The notes below the pieces were generated by a model. It was given only the letters and a program-made list of their open reading frames with translations, did not search any database and was not told the origin of the DNA. A DNA stretch of 64,000 nt from Bidens hawaiensis. Taxonomy: Eukaryota; Streptophyta; Magnoliopsida; Asterales; Asteraceae. The position numbers were made by a program, and so were the translations under genes. The stretch covers positions 1,452,001-1,516,000 of the forward strand of contig JAIQDT010000108.1 of assembly GCA_021521415.1 (NCBI GenBank), given 5' to 3'. Shown here piece after piece: positions 34,077-45,904 of the stretch (positions are counted from its first letter, which is position 1; the number at the start of each line of letters is the position of its first letter).

Positions 34077-35292
34077 GTACTTCGTTTCCGCTGATCAGAA
34101 TTGCATAGCGACGGTCACAAAATGCACCAACAGACTCCCCTTTGACCGTTGCTCTCAATTCTAACAAACACAAAAGATCATCTGTTACAAAACATGCACC
34201 AACAGACTCCCTCTTAACTGATGATCTTCTGTTTGCTCTTCAATCAGCCGTGTCTGAAACTGTCTTGTAGCTTCACAAATCTACCAATCACCCAGCGTCT
34301 TCCATATCAGATCTCCCCTTCAGTGTAAGCTTCTCCGACTATATAGATTGAGGTCTTTGAAATGCATGCATCCCCGTGCCTAATTGATCATCTCAACCAA
34401 TCACGTGAGTCCTTCTGACTTCACCAACACGTGAAGTTCTTCTAACTTCACCAACACGTGAAGTTGGGCTCCCTCCACAACTTCACCAACACGTCGGCAT
34501 ACGATAAGGTTTAATCTTCAACTACTCAACATCAAGTGATCAATTTCATCACAAAACCACCTTGACAGAATCTAACACACATGACCATTAATTAATCCGA
34601 AGCATCTTCAATCACCAGGGATAACGATCAAGAACATAAACACTTTAATTCCCGATTAAATCCAACTTGTTCCAGGATTTTCACTTTAATAAATAAGCAT
34701 CACGTTTCAGGATCCAATTCTCGAACGCCTTGAAAATAACATAAATAATATGCTCTGACCGCAATCCAGTAATGACAGAAACCTTCAGTTCAATTTGACT
34801 TTCTTCAGTTGGTCAACCTCGAACAACAACTATTTCATTTGCCCACAAACACCCAAATATGTGTCAATATCCAGTTTCAATCAATATCCCATTCACAACC
34901 TCAACTCCATATCCAGAGTTGACACGTATTTGTTCACACGTAAGACCAAGAGATAACAAGTTTCACTTGTTGACGGAACAACGTCTTCGGTCTCACAATA
35001 ATCGTGTACACCTGGCCATATAGACGAAAACTCCAAACAATTTTTTTCTTTTTTTAATTTTTTTTAACTTCGCCTAAAGTCAACTTCGCCTAAAAGTCAA
35101 CGTCGCCTAAAAGTCAACTTCGCCCCTCCTTAACTTCGCCTGTCCATAACTTCGCCTAAACCCTAAAATTTAAGCGATAACTTCGCCTGAACCCCATAAC
35201 TTCGCCTGCGGCGGCTGTTCGGCCAAAAACGCATCATAAACGTGCCAGAAACACCAAAACGCAGATCTCGAACCATAGCATAAGGGCCTAAG

Positions 35293-35304
35293 GCTCTGAT
35301 ACCA
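35293..35304 (-). promoter_or_regulatory. Primer binding site (tRNA-Met), TRIM-like element, unit 2
   Basis: Perfect TGGTATCAGAGC on the minus strand, duplicate of 29011-29022. Confidence 0.88.
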
Positions 35305-35709
35305 CTTGTAAGTTCCCAGCCGGATCTACACGGAAATACCTCGTTCTACGTAGGTGCGGAATCCCTACATAAGACGATACGAGCGTAGAATCGATATACG
35401 TTAAACACAAGCAAACACACGTTATAATAAACAAAGAACACGTTGTATTGCAACTAATAACACGTGATATATCAATCACCGATTACACGAATTGAACAAC
35501 TGATTACAAATAACCCGTAGGCTAAACCTATATATCATACGACAACTTCGCCTAACATGTTTAGGCGAAGTTGTCACTAACTTCGCTTGTTCCACAAGTT
35601 CGCCCATATCAGGCGAACTTGTGAGACAAGTTTGCTTAAACATCAATACAAATCCAAATAACACGATTACAGACACTAGATACTGAACTACTGACATCAT
35701 GTACCAACA

Positions 35710-37841
35710 TTTAGCGCGACGCTAAAGTCACAGGGGTGAGTCCTTAGCGCCGCGCTAAGGTCCACCTGCCAAAATTTTTGATTTTATTTTATTTTATAAG
35801 TTCGTTTAACCGTTTTATTTCAAGTGTACCACTATAGCAAAAGTCAAGTGTGGGGATACCACACGGAAAAGTCGGAGTTTTATAGTGTTTGGAGAAAAAA
35901 TTTTAAGTTACGAGGTTACGGATATCCGACGTGCTTTCATGTTCCTTTTGCTACGGTTGATTCAGGTACGTATATATTTTTGTTGTATTTGAACTTTGTG
36001 TGTGTTGTTCACTATAAACCCTCACGAGACCTCACTCGTCCACCCGGGCTACCGGGGGGTTTAAAGGGCTTGTTGCATACGCTAAATGCAATCGTGATTC
36101 CTACGAAAGTGAGTTAGGTCTTTTAACAATTTTACTAGTTTAACAAATTTAATTATGAAATTTATATAACTTGGCTTGGTAGTTAAAAATAACGGTTTTG
36201 CAAACGGTTTAAAAGACCTATCCTAATGGTTGTGAGAAGCATGCTTCTACACGTGTGAGAGTTTGCAGATACTGTTGAGTGAATTAAGGAGCCGGGTTTG
36301 TTGAGCGCAACCAAGAGTATATTTGAGTGGCTTATTTTTCTTATCAGGTGATTTTGTTTTCATATTCTTTTTGTTTTATTAGTTTTATTGTTAAAAGTGT
36401 AATTGTATAGTTGTATAATTTCTAGGACCATCACATTAAGCCCGGTTTTAAAATTTATAATCAGTCAATTTTAACCCCGTCCTCATTAATGTTCTTTTAA
36501 ATGCTAAATTTAAACATTGAGGACAATGTCAACCTTAAGTGTGGGGATGGGGGGAAAATTAAAATTTTTGCCTTATAGTGCCTTGATTGTGCGCAAAAGC
36601 CGGAATTGTAAATAGTTTATTGCTATTATTAATGCCAAGTAGAGGTCTTTGCTCATGGTCAGTTTTTAAGCTTCTCGAAAGTCTTCCCATGCAAATGTTT
36701 TTCAAAAAGAAAAATAAAATGGACCGTTTAGATGGGGATAACAAGTCATGGGGACAGGTACACATGTTTATATCGGCAACCTTATTCCTCCGGTACGTGT
36801 GTGAGTTGACCACATATATATAATATACATATAATACATAGTATATACACATGTCATACGAGTGCCATTATAGAGAGTTACCAGTATGTCCATGATATCT
36901 AGAACTTGGTGTCTTATGCATTTCGAGATCTTAATACCACCACCTGTATGAAGAAATAGGACTGTAGAAACCCACATTATAATGGCCTTTACATATAAAA
37001 ATAAAAAATAAAATAATACTCCCTACCCTACATTATCCCTTAGGAGCCAAGTTTGTGTCTTTTCCCTTTCGTTTGTTTAACCCACATTACAAGTCGTGTT
37101 TGCCTTGGCCTTTATTATTTTTAACCCTGTGGATGAAATTCCGTATGTCAAGAGTTGTATATAAGTTGTTTGTCGATCATAGTACACAATGTACGTATGT
37201 CTCGATTCAGTGGTTTGTATATATTGATGTTAGTGATTGTTTAAAAAAAAGAGAGAAAAAATAAAGAAAAAAAATTGGAAAATCAAAGAAAAGCTCAAAA
37301 AGAGTCATGTTTGAGTTAGTGTCGTTTGTAAATAAAATTGAGTGAGTTGTTTGTTTGTTTGAATAAATTGGGTTTCATCCACCATAAGTCACTAAATAAA
37401 TCCACTTCCACACCCTAACCTAAGCCACAACAAAACCCTTTGTTCTATTCTCTATGCAACCGGTGGGTAATGAGTGGAGATATGACTTGCTCAAAGCTTA
37501 TTACATTGTGTTCATACTTGGTATAGATGGCAGAGAGATACTAGCACATTTTTTGCTAGTCCAGATATTAAACCGAGAGGAGAGATGTTATATTATGAGG
37601 GGTATGACCATGTGTGCCTTAACCGGAAACAAAGTACACTCGTTTGGGCGGTTCCATAGTTTTAAATTGTAACATTAAATTATTTGGTGGGTTATCAACC
37701 TTGACAGTGTCAGTTCTTGGGAATTGGGTATGACCTTATACCTCACTAGTATTAATCGTGGTAATTTATGAATTCTCGATCGAGGTGTATGTGTTGCATG
37801 AGAGTTTGCTTGAGGGCAAGCAAAAGATAAGTGTGGGGATG
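35710..37841 (+). other. Athila-like 3' non-coding region leading to a polypurine tract
   Basis: 35710-36759 duplicates 29428-30474. 36760-37841 continues outside the duplication. There is no supported protein. It ends with GCTTGAGGGCAAGCAAAAG and TAAGTGTGGGGATG (about 37810-37841), a typical Athila-type end and plus-strand primer tract. The corresponding gag-pol is absent, so only the 3' end of this plus-strand element survives. Confidence 0.6.
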
Positions 37842-39039
37842 TGATGGTCGGGCAAAAATCGTGTATATTATTATAGTTTTTGTTTACTTTTAGTTTAAAT
37901 ATTATGTGAACTTTGGTACTTCAAGCGTGTTTATGTGTTTCAGGATACTTGACGTTAAGGAGCTTATCGGGATGAATTACGGGCTTGGAACGAAGATATA
38001 GAAGACTCATGATGATTGGCACGCTTTCCTATGCAAAATAAATGAAGAAAATAAAGAAAATTCTGTCAAACGCCTTTAGCGCGGTGCTAAAAGGTCCTGA
38101 TGGTGATGTCAGCGTATCTCTAAGATCATCAGACTTTTGAGTCTTTAGCGCGGCGCGAAAATCACACCCCTGGGATGTTAGCGACGCGCTAAGATCCTCC
38201 TGACGGGAAAAATAACCCTAACTTTGATATAATCAGATTTTCAGCCCCCATTCGACCTATCCTTCATTCCTTCAACCAAATACAAGCCCTAGGACGAATT
38301 TTCACCATCCTGAAGCCTCCGGTTCGTTCGTTCATCGCATGCTTTCATCCTCTCATCAGATAAGCGAATCCTTCGTGATCCCGATGTCAGGCTAAACCAT
38401 TGTATTCACTTTAGGCTAGGGTTTTGTGTAAACTAACTTTGATCAGATTCTATGTTTTGAATGATTATAAACTTGATTGATTATTTTTAATCTTGTTTTA
38501 CATTACGAATTGATTGTTTAAACAGTTTATGATTTTGATTGTCAAACTTTGCATCACTTATCTGGTTGTGTTCATCACATGTAGGGTTAGCTCTTATGTC
38601 ATTGAACCAATAATCGTTAGTCATTGCTTATAACTAATTTTCATATTTTAAACTGGTAATTGGGTAAACCGGAGTTCAGTTGTGTCAACAATTCGGTTAG
38701 GGTATCGTTTGTCCTCACAACCCAACTGTTAGGTTTAGTAATTACTGCGCAATTAATGTTAAAGAATCTGTGATTAGTCGGTTATCACTTTACCTGAACC
38801 TGAAGTGAATCTTTCTCTCATAATTGTTTACAGCTTTAAAAGTAATCGTTTGTTCTTATAATCATCTTTACAAACTGCTTGACATCGACTGTCCGCTTTA
38901 GTTAAATAATTAATAATCATGAACGTTACTTGCACTTTCCACTGATTCCCTTTGGAGACGACCTTACTTACCCATACTAGTTATAGGTATTTAAGTTTTA
39001 TAAATACTTGTTTTTTATTAGAGCACGACATCTACGTCA
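37842..39039 (+). repeat. 3' LTR of a plus-strand Athila-like element
   Basis: The sequence starts TGATGGTCGGGC directly after the purine tract and ends near GCACGACATCTACGTCA. About 1.2 kb long, it contains CTTTGGAGACGACCTTACTT near 38950-38970, a motif common near the end of Athila-like LTRs. The partner 5' LTR is not in the window, so the right end is inferred from the change of sequence at 39040. Confidence 0.6.
38078..38200. repeat. TTAGCGCG palindromic motifs in the Athila-like U3
   Basis: CTTTAGCGCGGTGCTAAAAG, CTTTAGCGCGGCGCGAAAA and GTTAGCGACGCGCTAAGA occur within about 125 bases, each an imperfect palindrome of TTAGCGCG. Related copies are at 29429-29480 and 35711-35762. A weak TATA-like TGATATAAT follows at about 38225. 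Confidence 0.75.
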
Positions 39040-39212
39040 GGTTTTCTTTGGTTTTTCTTCGGTTTTTCATTCGTTCTTTGTTTGAGACTTGGATTCACCT
39101 GAAAATACATTTTAACATGATTAGTTATTTTAACAATATTATACGATAGAAGTTTCAGTTTTTAGAGATTATTTGATGCTAAAAAGATGTATATTTTTAT
39201 ATACATTAAACA
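39040..39212 (-). repeat. Stub of the Athila 3' LTR
   Basis: The minus strand reads AAGTGTGGGGA and then TGTTTAATG, so the LTR begins at 39212. Only about 170 bases remain before the plus-strand Athila-like LTR at 39039, which probably inserted here or recombined with it. Confidence 0.5.
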
Positions 39213-39599
39213 TCCCCACACTTGAACCTTGCTTATCCTCAAGCAAGCTACTTATAAATATTCTCTGAAAATAGCAAGCTAGGACTATAGCTTAAACATC
39301 CCAAAAGAGTTCCAAGAAAATGGGAACAAAATAGCCAACCTTAAATCATAGGAATATATGTAGTGATATATAAAAAAGGTGATTTGTTTTTATGAGCTTC
39401 CGTTTATGCAAAACGTCACGTTCTCACAATGTTCACTCACACTCGGTTTTATATCTGATCATACATGTGATGTATGTATGTGAAAACTCTTAGCCAAAAT
39501 GTGACCTGTGATAAATAAGCTTTTAACAAGTTCAAATCTCCACCTTTGTGAAGGGTTGCATAGATCAGAAGGTAATATGGGTTGGTTTTGTGTGAGTAG
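39213..39599 (-). other. Athila purine tract and adjoining 3' non-coding DNA
   Basis: AAGTGTGGGGA (minus, 39213-39223), preceded by TTGCTTGAGGATAAGCAAGG, parallels the plus-strand tract at 37810-37841. The stretch continues, after the Tat insertion, at 50717. The last five bases, AGTAG, are the Tat target duplication. Confidence 0.6.
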
Positions 39600-40457
39600 T
39601 GTTTTGGATAATAATTGACTAAGGATAATATTTCCAAATCTGTTTAGTGAGGTATAGTGCTAACACGAAAATAGCGAGTATATAATCGTAATCTTGATGA
39701 ACACAATGATTTGATCAAGAGGGAAAAAACCCTTGATTATGATAATCTTACTCCGGTAAAAAACTAGCAAGGTAATCTTTGGTCGAATTGCTTCGGTCAA
39801 AGATTAACAATGTAATCTTTGGTCGGATGGTACGTGATTATTATAACCTCCGGCACAAAAAACCCTCGGACGGTGAAAACTATCACCGTCAAGTTTATTA
39901 ATGGTAAAAGGTGGTTACTTGTGTTGTGGAGTTTATGATCGATCTTACAAAATAAGCTAGTGAGTAGAGAGAGTGATTGCTTCTGCTCTAGGGTGCGTGT
40001 GTGTACAAGTGTTTTCTAATCAATCATAACTCGATAATTATATAGAAAATATCATTAACAACAATTCCTAATAATCCGCAAGTCCTCCACTAGCCGCTCC
40101 CATTACTTTGACCACGTGCCATAAGAGTCCAGTAGCGAAATAAGTGGAAGAACAAGTCTAAGAGTTGTTGACAATTAAACATCAATCTTCACACGAAGTC
40201 GTCCTTTACTAGCTAAGTTCAATGACGATCCTGGATCCATACTCCAGCTAGAGAATACTCCATGAGGATAATTGATGCAAGCACGCCTTAAAATTGTTAT
40301 ACCTGTCTAACACATCACCATACTAAACGCAATCATTAGTAAACAAATAATACCGAGGATCATTGATCCTTTATAACCTGTTACATATCTCAAGGATATT
40401 CTATCCATAAGATAGTTAAGGATTAAGGATCCTCAGCATAAAATTCATGCCCTAACA
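39600..40457 (-). repeat. 3' LTR of Tat element
   Basis: An 858-bp LTR starting TGTTTTGGATA and ending CCCTAACA on the plus strand. Compared with 49852-50711 it shows a small number of substitutions and one or two single-base indels. Confidence 0.93.
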
Positions 40458-40460
40458 ATT

Positions 40461-40470
40461 GCCCCCAAAA
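40461..40470 (-). promoter_or_regulatory. Polypurine tract of Tat element
   Basis: TTTTGGGGGC on the minus strand, three bases before the 3' LTR. Confidence 0.75.
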
Positions 40471-40676
40471 TGGCGGGTGATTGTGTAAAACAGCTGTCAT
40501 TTTGAATTTCAAAATCCCTGCAAAAAAGAAGGTGATTAGACGTGTGTCAGGCGGTTAATATCGATAAGCCATAATTATTCTCTGCCTATATATGAGATAA
40601 TTATAATTTTCTTATAATCCACAGATTCAAGCGTCTTCAAGGTATCCTTCTTTCTCTTCTCTTATTCTCTTTCAAT

Positions 40677-42285
40677 ATGTCGACTGTTTTTGTATCCTCT
40701 TATTCTTCTTCTTCTTCTTCTCTTAATCATTCTGACCCCGACGATCTTTACTCGCAAGGCATCCTCCAAGCCCCCTCTTCTGAGGTCTGTAATTTTACAG
40801 ATCCAGAAATCGACGAAGTCCGTTCACACTTTCCGGCCAACACTATTTTTTGATCTTTTGATTCCTCAGCCCGTAGTAACAGTATCTCGAAAAACTGGGT
40901 TTGCTTTCCAGCCCAACCTTTCCTGATAGGTTATAAATATCCTTTTCCAGACCTAATCCAAAGGTTTTTTACCTTAACGGGAACTTGTTATATTCAAACC
41001 ATGCCGATGTTGTGGAGAGTTCTTCATACCATAGAGAGGATAATCGAAGAAGAGGGTGTTGAGTTCGGCCTGGCGGAGTTATCATTCCTCTACAATCTGG
41101 TCACCCATGGCACCAAACGTTTCGTCTATAAGTCAAAACCCCACCAAGATGTTCCCATCTCCAAAGTTACTTTGAACGATACCCTCTGGAAGAACCAATT
41201 TTTCTTTGTAAAAAGGGATTCCATTCCGGGTGGAACTAACCTTCCTAAAAAGTGGATACCAAAGGGTAGGATCTAGGATCCTTAGGAAACTAAGGTAGGA
41301 TGCTATATTGTTTTGCTCATATTTTTCATTGCTTGTGTATTTGAAAACTTTGATCTGCTGTCTGATATACCTGGAGTTGAAGATAGAGTGAAGAAGTTCC
41401 TTTCACTGGATCCTGCAATTAGGACCTTTCAAGCCAAGTTCATTGAAGCTTTTCAAGAGTCAAATTCAGAGTTAATAATGTCAAGTAAGAGTAATAATTT
41501 TAAATATTGAAAAGAGAAATGTCAGAAAACTTATCTGTGAATTACTATTTATAGGTGTTCAAAGGTCAGGAAAGTCTGCTTCCAAGTTCTCCCTCGAGGA
41601 TATCGATTTCATGTTCACCAAGAAGGATACCACAAAACTAACTCCTACTTCCGAACCTCGTCCAAACACAACCCGAGCCAAGTCAGGAGCTAAGAGGAAG
41701 AAGAGTTCGGATCCAGAGAACCCCTTTGACACTGAGAAACAGATCCTGGAAATGCTTTCGACTGTAAGGATCCTTTATTTTTCCAATTCTTATTATCCAA
41801 GTGTCCTCCTAAGATTATCCCGCTTTCTTTTATAGGCTATCAATTCTGCCTGAAGCCATTATGAGAAGACTGTTGGAGAGTATGAAGAGACCCTTGCTGC
41901 GATGAGATCTATGGTTGCTGCTAAGGATAAGGCCCTCTCCAAGATGACCAAGGAGAAGAGACAGATAGAGGAGCATGCTGCCGCACTAGCAGTCCATATG
42001 CTGGACGAGATCAACCGGGCCACCGAAGAGGCAAAGGTCTGGGCAGCCAAGTCGGTTCTCCAAGCAAGAATCAAATTGGTGACTGAGGCCAATGATTCGT
42101 CCTTCGACAAATCTTCATGGGAAATCAAGAAGTGGCAGCAGGCTTTTATTGAATTGGGTGGAGGCGAGGATGAAGCTGAAGGTGAGATGGTTGATGCAGG
42201 TGAAGCAGGAACAAGCGGTGTGAAGGGTCAGGATGAAGCGGAAGGTGGCCATGAGGTAACGGTGGAGGTTGAAGCAACTGCATAA
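40677..42285 (+). pseudogene. Antisense ORF of Tat element (gypsy-type transposon domain protein), broken, with introns
   Basis: The gene is encoded opposite to gag-pol, starting about 220 bases inside the 3' LTR. The first exon (ATG at 40677) shows a poly-Ser start and then a domain that includes YPFPDLIQRFFTLTG, QTMPMLWRVLHTI and THGTKRFVYK, which matches the Putative gypsy type transposon family (Pfam PF04195, Transposase_28) as I know it. An in-frame TGA lies at 40851-40853. Later exons appear to be about 41340-41485, 41556-41763 and 41836-42285. Splice signals are visible at TCAA/gtaagag to tttatag/GTGTTC and at CGACT/gtaagga to tttatag/GCTATC. Another TGA sits about 15 bases into the last exon (near 41851). 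The C-terminal part is a Glu/Lys/Ala-rich coiled-coil type sequence. It is non-functional here. The role of this protein family is unknown. Confidence 0.72.
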
Positions 42286-43675
42286 ATGGGCGATGAAGGA
42301 TAAAGAATACACGGCCTGAGCCCATTTTTTTATTTTGTGTTGATGTTTTCTTGAAAAATTTTCTTGGTTTTTAATAAATAGTAGTAACTAGGGTAAAGGA
42401 TCCATGATCCTTAAGAAAATTTGCAGGGGTGACAAAGGTGAAGGGATCCTCTGTTTGGGGGATGAAGCCTTTGTTGCCTCTGTTTTTAATTATCCTGCAC
42501 TCATGAACAGTTAGTAGTACTCCCTTAACCCGGATGGATGGTCCATCTTTTGCATGGTGAAGTCCGGGTTAAGAATTTTGGATAAGTCTTGGTGGCTTAT
42601 TTTAATTAATATAAATCTTTTAGCTATTTATCTGTCATTTATTTTAAAAGTTTGTTTGAAATAACTTTAGCATTATTGGTAATTTTGAAAAATAAATTTA
42701 AGTAAGAAACTTAAAGATAAATGATCCTTAGGAAAATAATTAAGATGAAGTATTCTTAGAGAACAAACTTTAGGATAAGATATCCTTAAAAATCGGTAAA
42801 AGCTTTTATAACAGATTATCTTTAAAGAAGTGACCCTAAAAATGTTTAAAATTAGTGCAATTGTGACAATACAAATTTATTAATAGAAATCATACTAGAA
42901 GGTCTAGGTAGACCTGAGTTACCATAAGAACTGAACCTTTAATGATCCTTTTAGGACTTTGGATCCTTAGAACTTTGTCTTCATGAAAAACTTAGTAAAT
43001 CTGTTGCAAAAAATTCATAATATTAATTGGGATTAAACCCATCAAGCTGGGGACAAGCCCGTGCAACTGGGGACAAGCCCGTGTACTGGGGACAAGCCCA
43101 AAACTGGGGACAAGCCCAAAACTGGGGACAAGCCCAAAACGTTATAAACCTTAGCTAACATGAAAATGTTAGAAACCTTTGTCTTGAGATAACATGAAAA
43201 CATTATAAACCGATGGTATGGTACGTCTACCATAAATCGTAGGATCCTCCATATAGCCGAAGACAACGAAATTGTCAGCCACTAAGCGTGTACTGGTCCC
43301 GCTGCCCCGGACTATACGTAGGATAACGTGCGCTCCAGGCGAGAGTGTAGAAACTCTATTTATAAGAAAGGTGAAAACCTTTAAACCTTAGAGGATATGA
43401 CCATCGGGGATCATATCCAAACGTGGGCTAGGCCAAGGGAAATAGTATAGTACCTTGAATGCAAAGGAGAGGTGGCCAATCTCTTGATCATTACACATCT
43501 TAATAATATCTTGCATTGATATTTAAAACTTGGAAGGAACAAAATATTAAGAATACGTTATCCTTAAATTAATAATAAGAAGTTGAAAAGGATAAGTAAT
43601 CGGATAGATATTACCAATTTTGGGGATCCTTGATCCTTTAAGGATAATATATCCTCTCAGAATACTGGATCCTGA
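42286..43675. other. Tat non-coding region between antisense ORF and integrase
   Basis: No coding region is seen. The sequence is dense in GGATCCTT and its variants (ATGATCCTTAGG, AAGGATCC), also common elsewhere in this element, and it contains a short tandem repeat at 43039-43139. Confidence 0.55.
43039..43139. repeat. Five tandem copies of CTGGGGACAAGCCC
   Basis: The core CTGGGGACAAGCCC is followed by GTG-CAA, GTGTA or AAAA spacers, giving a unit of 18-20 bases. The last three units are nearly identical, so they are the most recent. Confidence 0.85.
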
Positions 43676-44533
43676 TCAGAAAAAGTACTTCTTGAGGTGG
43701 ACAACATTCCATGCTCTTGGTAATCTATTGCCTTCCATTGTGAGCAAATGATATGCCCCCTTTCCTGCCTCCGACTCGATCTGATAAGGTCCTTCCCATT
43801 TGGGTGCTAACTTCCCATCAGCCGGATTGGTAGTATTTTGGAAGGCTTTCCTCAAAACTAAATCTCCTTCTTGAAATCTTCTGATCCTTATATTTTTGTT
43901 GTATGCTCCAGCTACCCTTTGTTGATAAGCTCCCATTCTGATCTTGGCTAGGTCTCTGAGTTCTTCAATAGTATCCAAGTCTTCAAGAAGGATTTCTTCA
44001 TTGGCTTCAGGATCACGGATGCTCGTTCTTGCTGTAGGAACCACCATCTCTGTTAGGATTACTGCTTCTGATCCAAATACCAACGAAAAAGGTGTTTGGC
44101 CTGTTGCATTCTTGGGTGTTGTCCTGTCGGCCCAAAGAACATATGGTAGTTCCTCGGCCCACTTTCTCTTCTTGGATCCTAGTTTCTTCTTTAAATTGTT
44201 GATGATGATTTTGTTGCTAGACTCCGCTTGACCATTAGCTTGAGGATGCACTGGTGTTGAAGTAATCATCTTTATGCCCCTGCTGTCACAAAAGTTAGTC
44301 GTTCTTTTCCCAATAAATTGGGAACCATTATCACATATAATCTCAGAAAGAATGCCAAATCTAGTTATAATATTCCTTTTAATAAAAGATATAACTTCCC
44401 TTTCTCGGACTTGTACGAATGCTTCTGCTTCAATCCATTTAGAGAAGTAGTCTGTCATGGCAAGCATAAAGACCTTTCCACCTGGTGCCTTTGGTAGCTT
44501 CCCGACAATCTCCATTCCCCATTTCATGAAAGG
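43676..44533 (-). pseudogene. Tat integrase core and C-terminus
   Basis: An open frame of 283 codons contains the three catalytic residues of the integrase core in context: Asp in AMTDYFSKW, Asp in ICDNGSQF and Glu in GQAESSNK. A C-terminal segment follows (FQEGDLVLRKAF, KLAPKWEGPYQI) and the frame ends HLKKYFF. It is in frame with the RNase H part upstream but separated from it by a TAG at 44534-44536, where Trp is usual. The core itself therefore looks undamaged, but no polyprotein can be made without readthrough. Confidence 0.85.
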
Positions 44534-45904
44534 CTATGAAGAGGATATAGGATACATTGGTTCTGCTGGTTGATGAAGGATATTTGCATGCCTTTGGCAG
44601 GCATCACACTTCTTCGAATACTCTACTGTATCCTTCTTCATTGTTGGCCAGAAGTACCCAGTTCTAAGTATCCAGGAGAATAATGCCCTTCCTCCTGTGT
44701 GGTTGCCGCAATCTTCTTCGTGAAAGTCATTAAGTACTTCTTGGATTTCAGGATCCTCGATGCATCTCAAGTATGGACCTGCAAGAGATTTTTTGAATAG
44801 CATATCATCTAATAAAATATATTGTGATACCTTGAGTTTGAAGGATTTCGGATTCTCCGTAGCTGGGATCTCTCCAGTTTGGATGTACTTTTTGATTGGA
44901 AGGATCCAGGATCCTTGATTGTCTGAGGATAATGGATTCCAAAGTACAATCTGCTTATCACATGTTATTTCCCCAACTTCTTGCTCTCCTATTGCTGGCG
45001 AGAGTATGTGAATAATTGGGATCTTCGTATCTTCTGGGATTTTTAGGGATGAGGCTAAATTTGCTAAGGCGTTTGCCCCAGCATTTTCCTCTCTTGGTAC
45101 CTGTACTATACTAAACATTTCGAAGGATTTTGCTATTTCCTTCACAATTTCTAAATATTTGATCATATTTTCACCTTTTACGGTATAAGAACCGTTAAAG
45201 TGGTTAGTAATGAGTAAAGAATCCATATAAACTTGAAGATACCTGATCCTCATACTTTTGGCTAAAAGTAAACCTGCTATGAGTGCTTCGTATTCTGCCT
45301 CATTGTTGGTAGCTTGAAATGCACATGCAATGGACTGGGGTATTATGTCCCCCTGTGGCGGTTTTAGTAGTATGCCCAATCCCGTTCCTCTTAAGTTGGA
45401 TGCTCCATCTGTGAAGAGGATCCAAGGATCCTTGGTTACATCTAGTTGCTGAACCTCTAGGTCGGCTTCTTTCTGCATGTCACTGCTGAAATCAGCCACA
45501 AAGTCTGCGAGTGCCTGTGATTTGATAGCTGTCCTAGGCTCATATTGAATGTCGTATGCACTCAGTTTTACATCCCACTTAGCCATTCTACCTGACAATT
45601 CTGGCTTTCTAAGAACATTCTTAACAGGATAGTTAGTTTTCAAAATAATAGTACGGGTCTCAAAATAATGTCTTAATTTAGTAGAAGCCGTAATTAAAGC
45701 AAGAATTAATTTTTCAAGGTGAGAGTACCTGGCTTCTGCATCTAACAGACTCTTACTTACATAATATACAGGGTGTTGTTCACCTTCATGATCCTTGACG
45801 AGAACAACACTCACTGCATTACCTGAAACTGCTAGGTATAAACATAAGGATTCTCCATCTACAGGCTTCATCAGGGATGGAGCTGAGGATAAGTAATCCT
45901 TCAA
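44534..45904 (-). pseudogene. Tat dual RNase H and integrase zinc domain
   Basis: The open frame has 456 codons. Residues about 15-85 are the degenerate first RNase H (LYLAVSGNAVSVVLV). Residues about 160-285 are a second, archaeal-type RNase H with acidic residues Asp166 (FTDGAS), Glu202 (NNEAEYEAL) and Asp228 (YMDSLL). The fourth acidic position, normally Asp in a GADALA-type motif, is Asn278 (GANALANLA; codon AAC at 45071-45073), a likely inactivating change. Residues about 395-450 hold the HHCC zinc site of integrase (HEEDCGNHTGG, CDACQRH). The frame ends at TAG 44534-44536. Confidence 0.85.

Larger units (their letters stand above)
33566..35709 (-). mobile_element. TRIM-like non-coding LTR element, minus strand, unit 2
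   Basis: Duplicate of 27243-29427. The left LTR block is 33566-34132 (567 bp, exactly 26 bp shorter because one minisatellite unit is missing), the PBS is at 35293-35304 and the right LTR at 35307-35709 (403 bp). Confidence 0.6.
30475..36759. repeat. Tandem duplication, unit 2 (~6.3 kb)
   Basis: Second copy of the 24151-30476 block. It ends at GGGGACAGGT (36750-36759), after which the sequence diverges (ACACATG here; TCATCC, the start of unit 2, in unit 1). This side therefore shows the original right flank, and the unit 1 start shows the original left flank. Confidence 0.95.

Noticed and set aside
43039..43139. Possible CRISPR-like array
   Set aside because: Five very short tandem repeats with tiny spacers inside a plant retrotransposon; no array architecture and the wrong kingdom.
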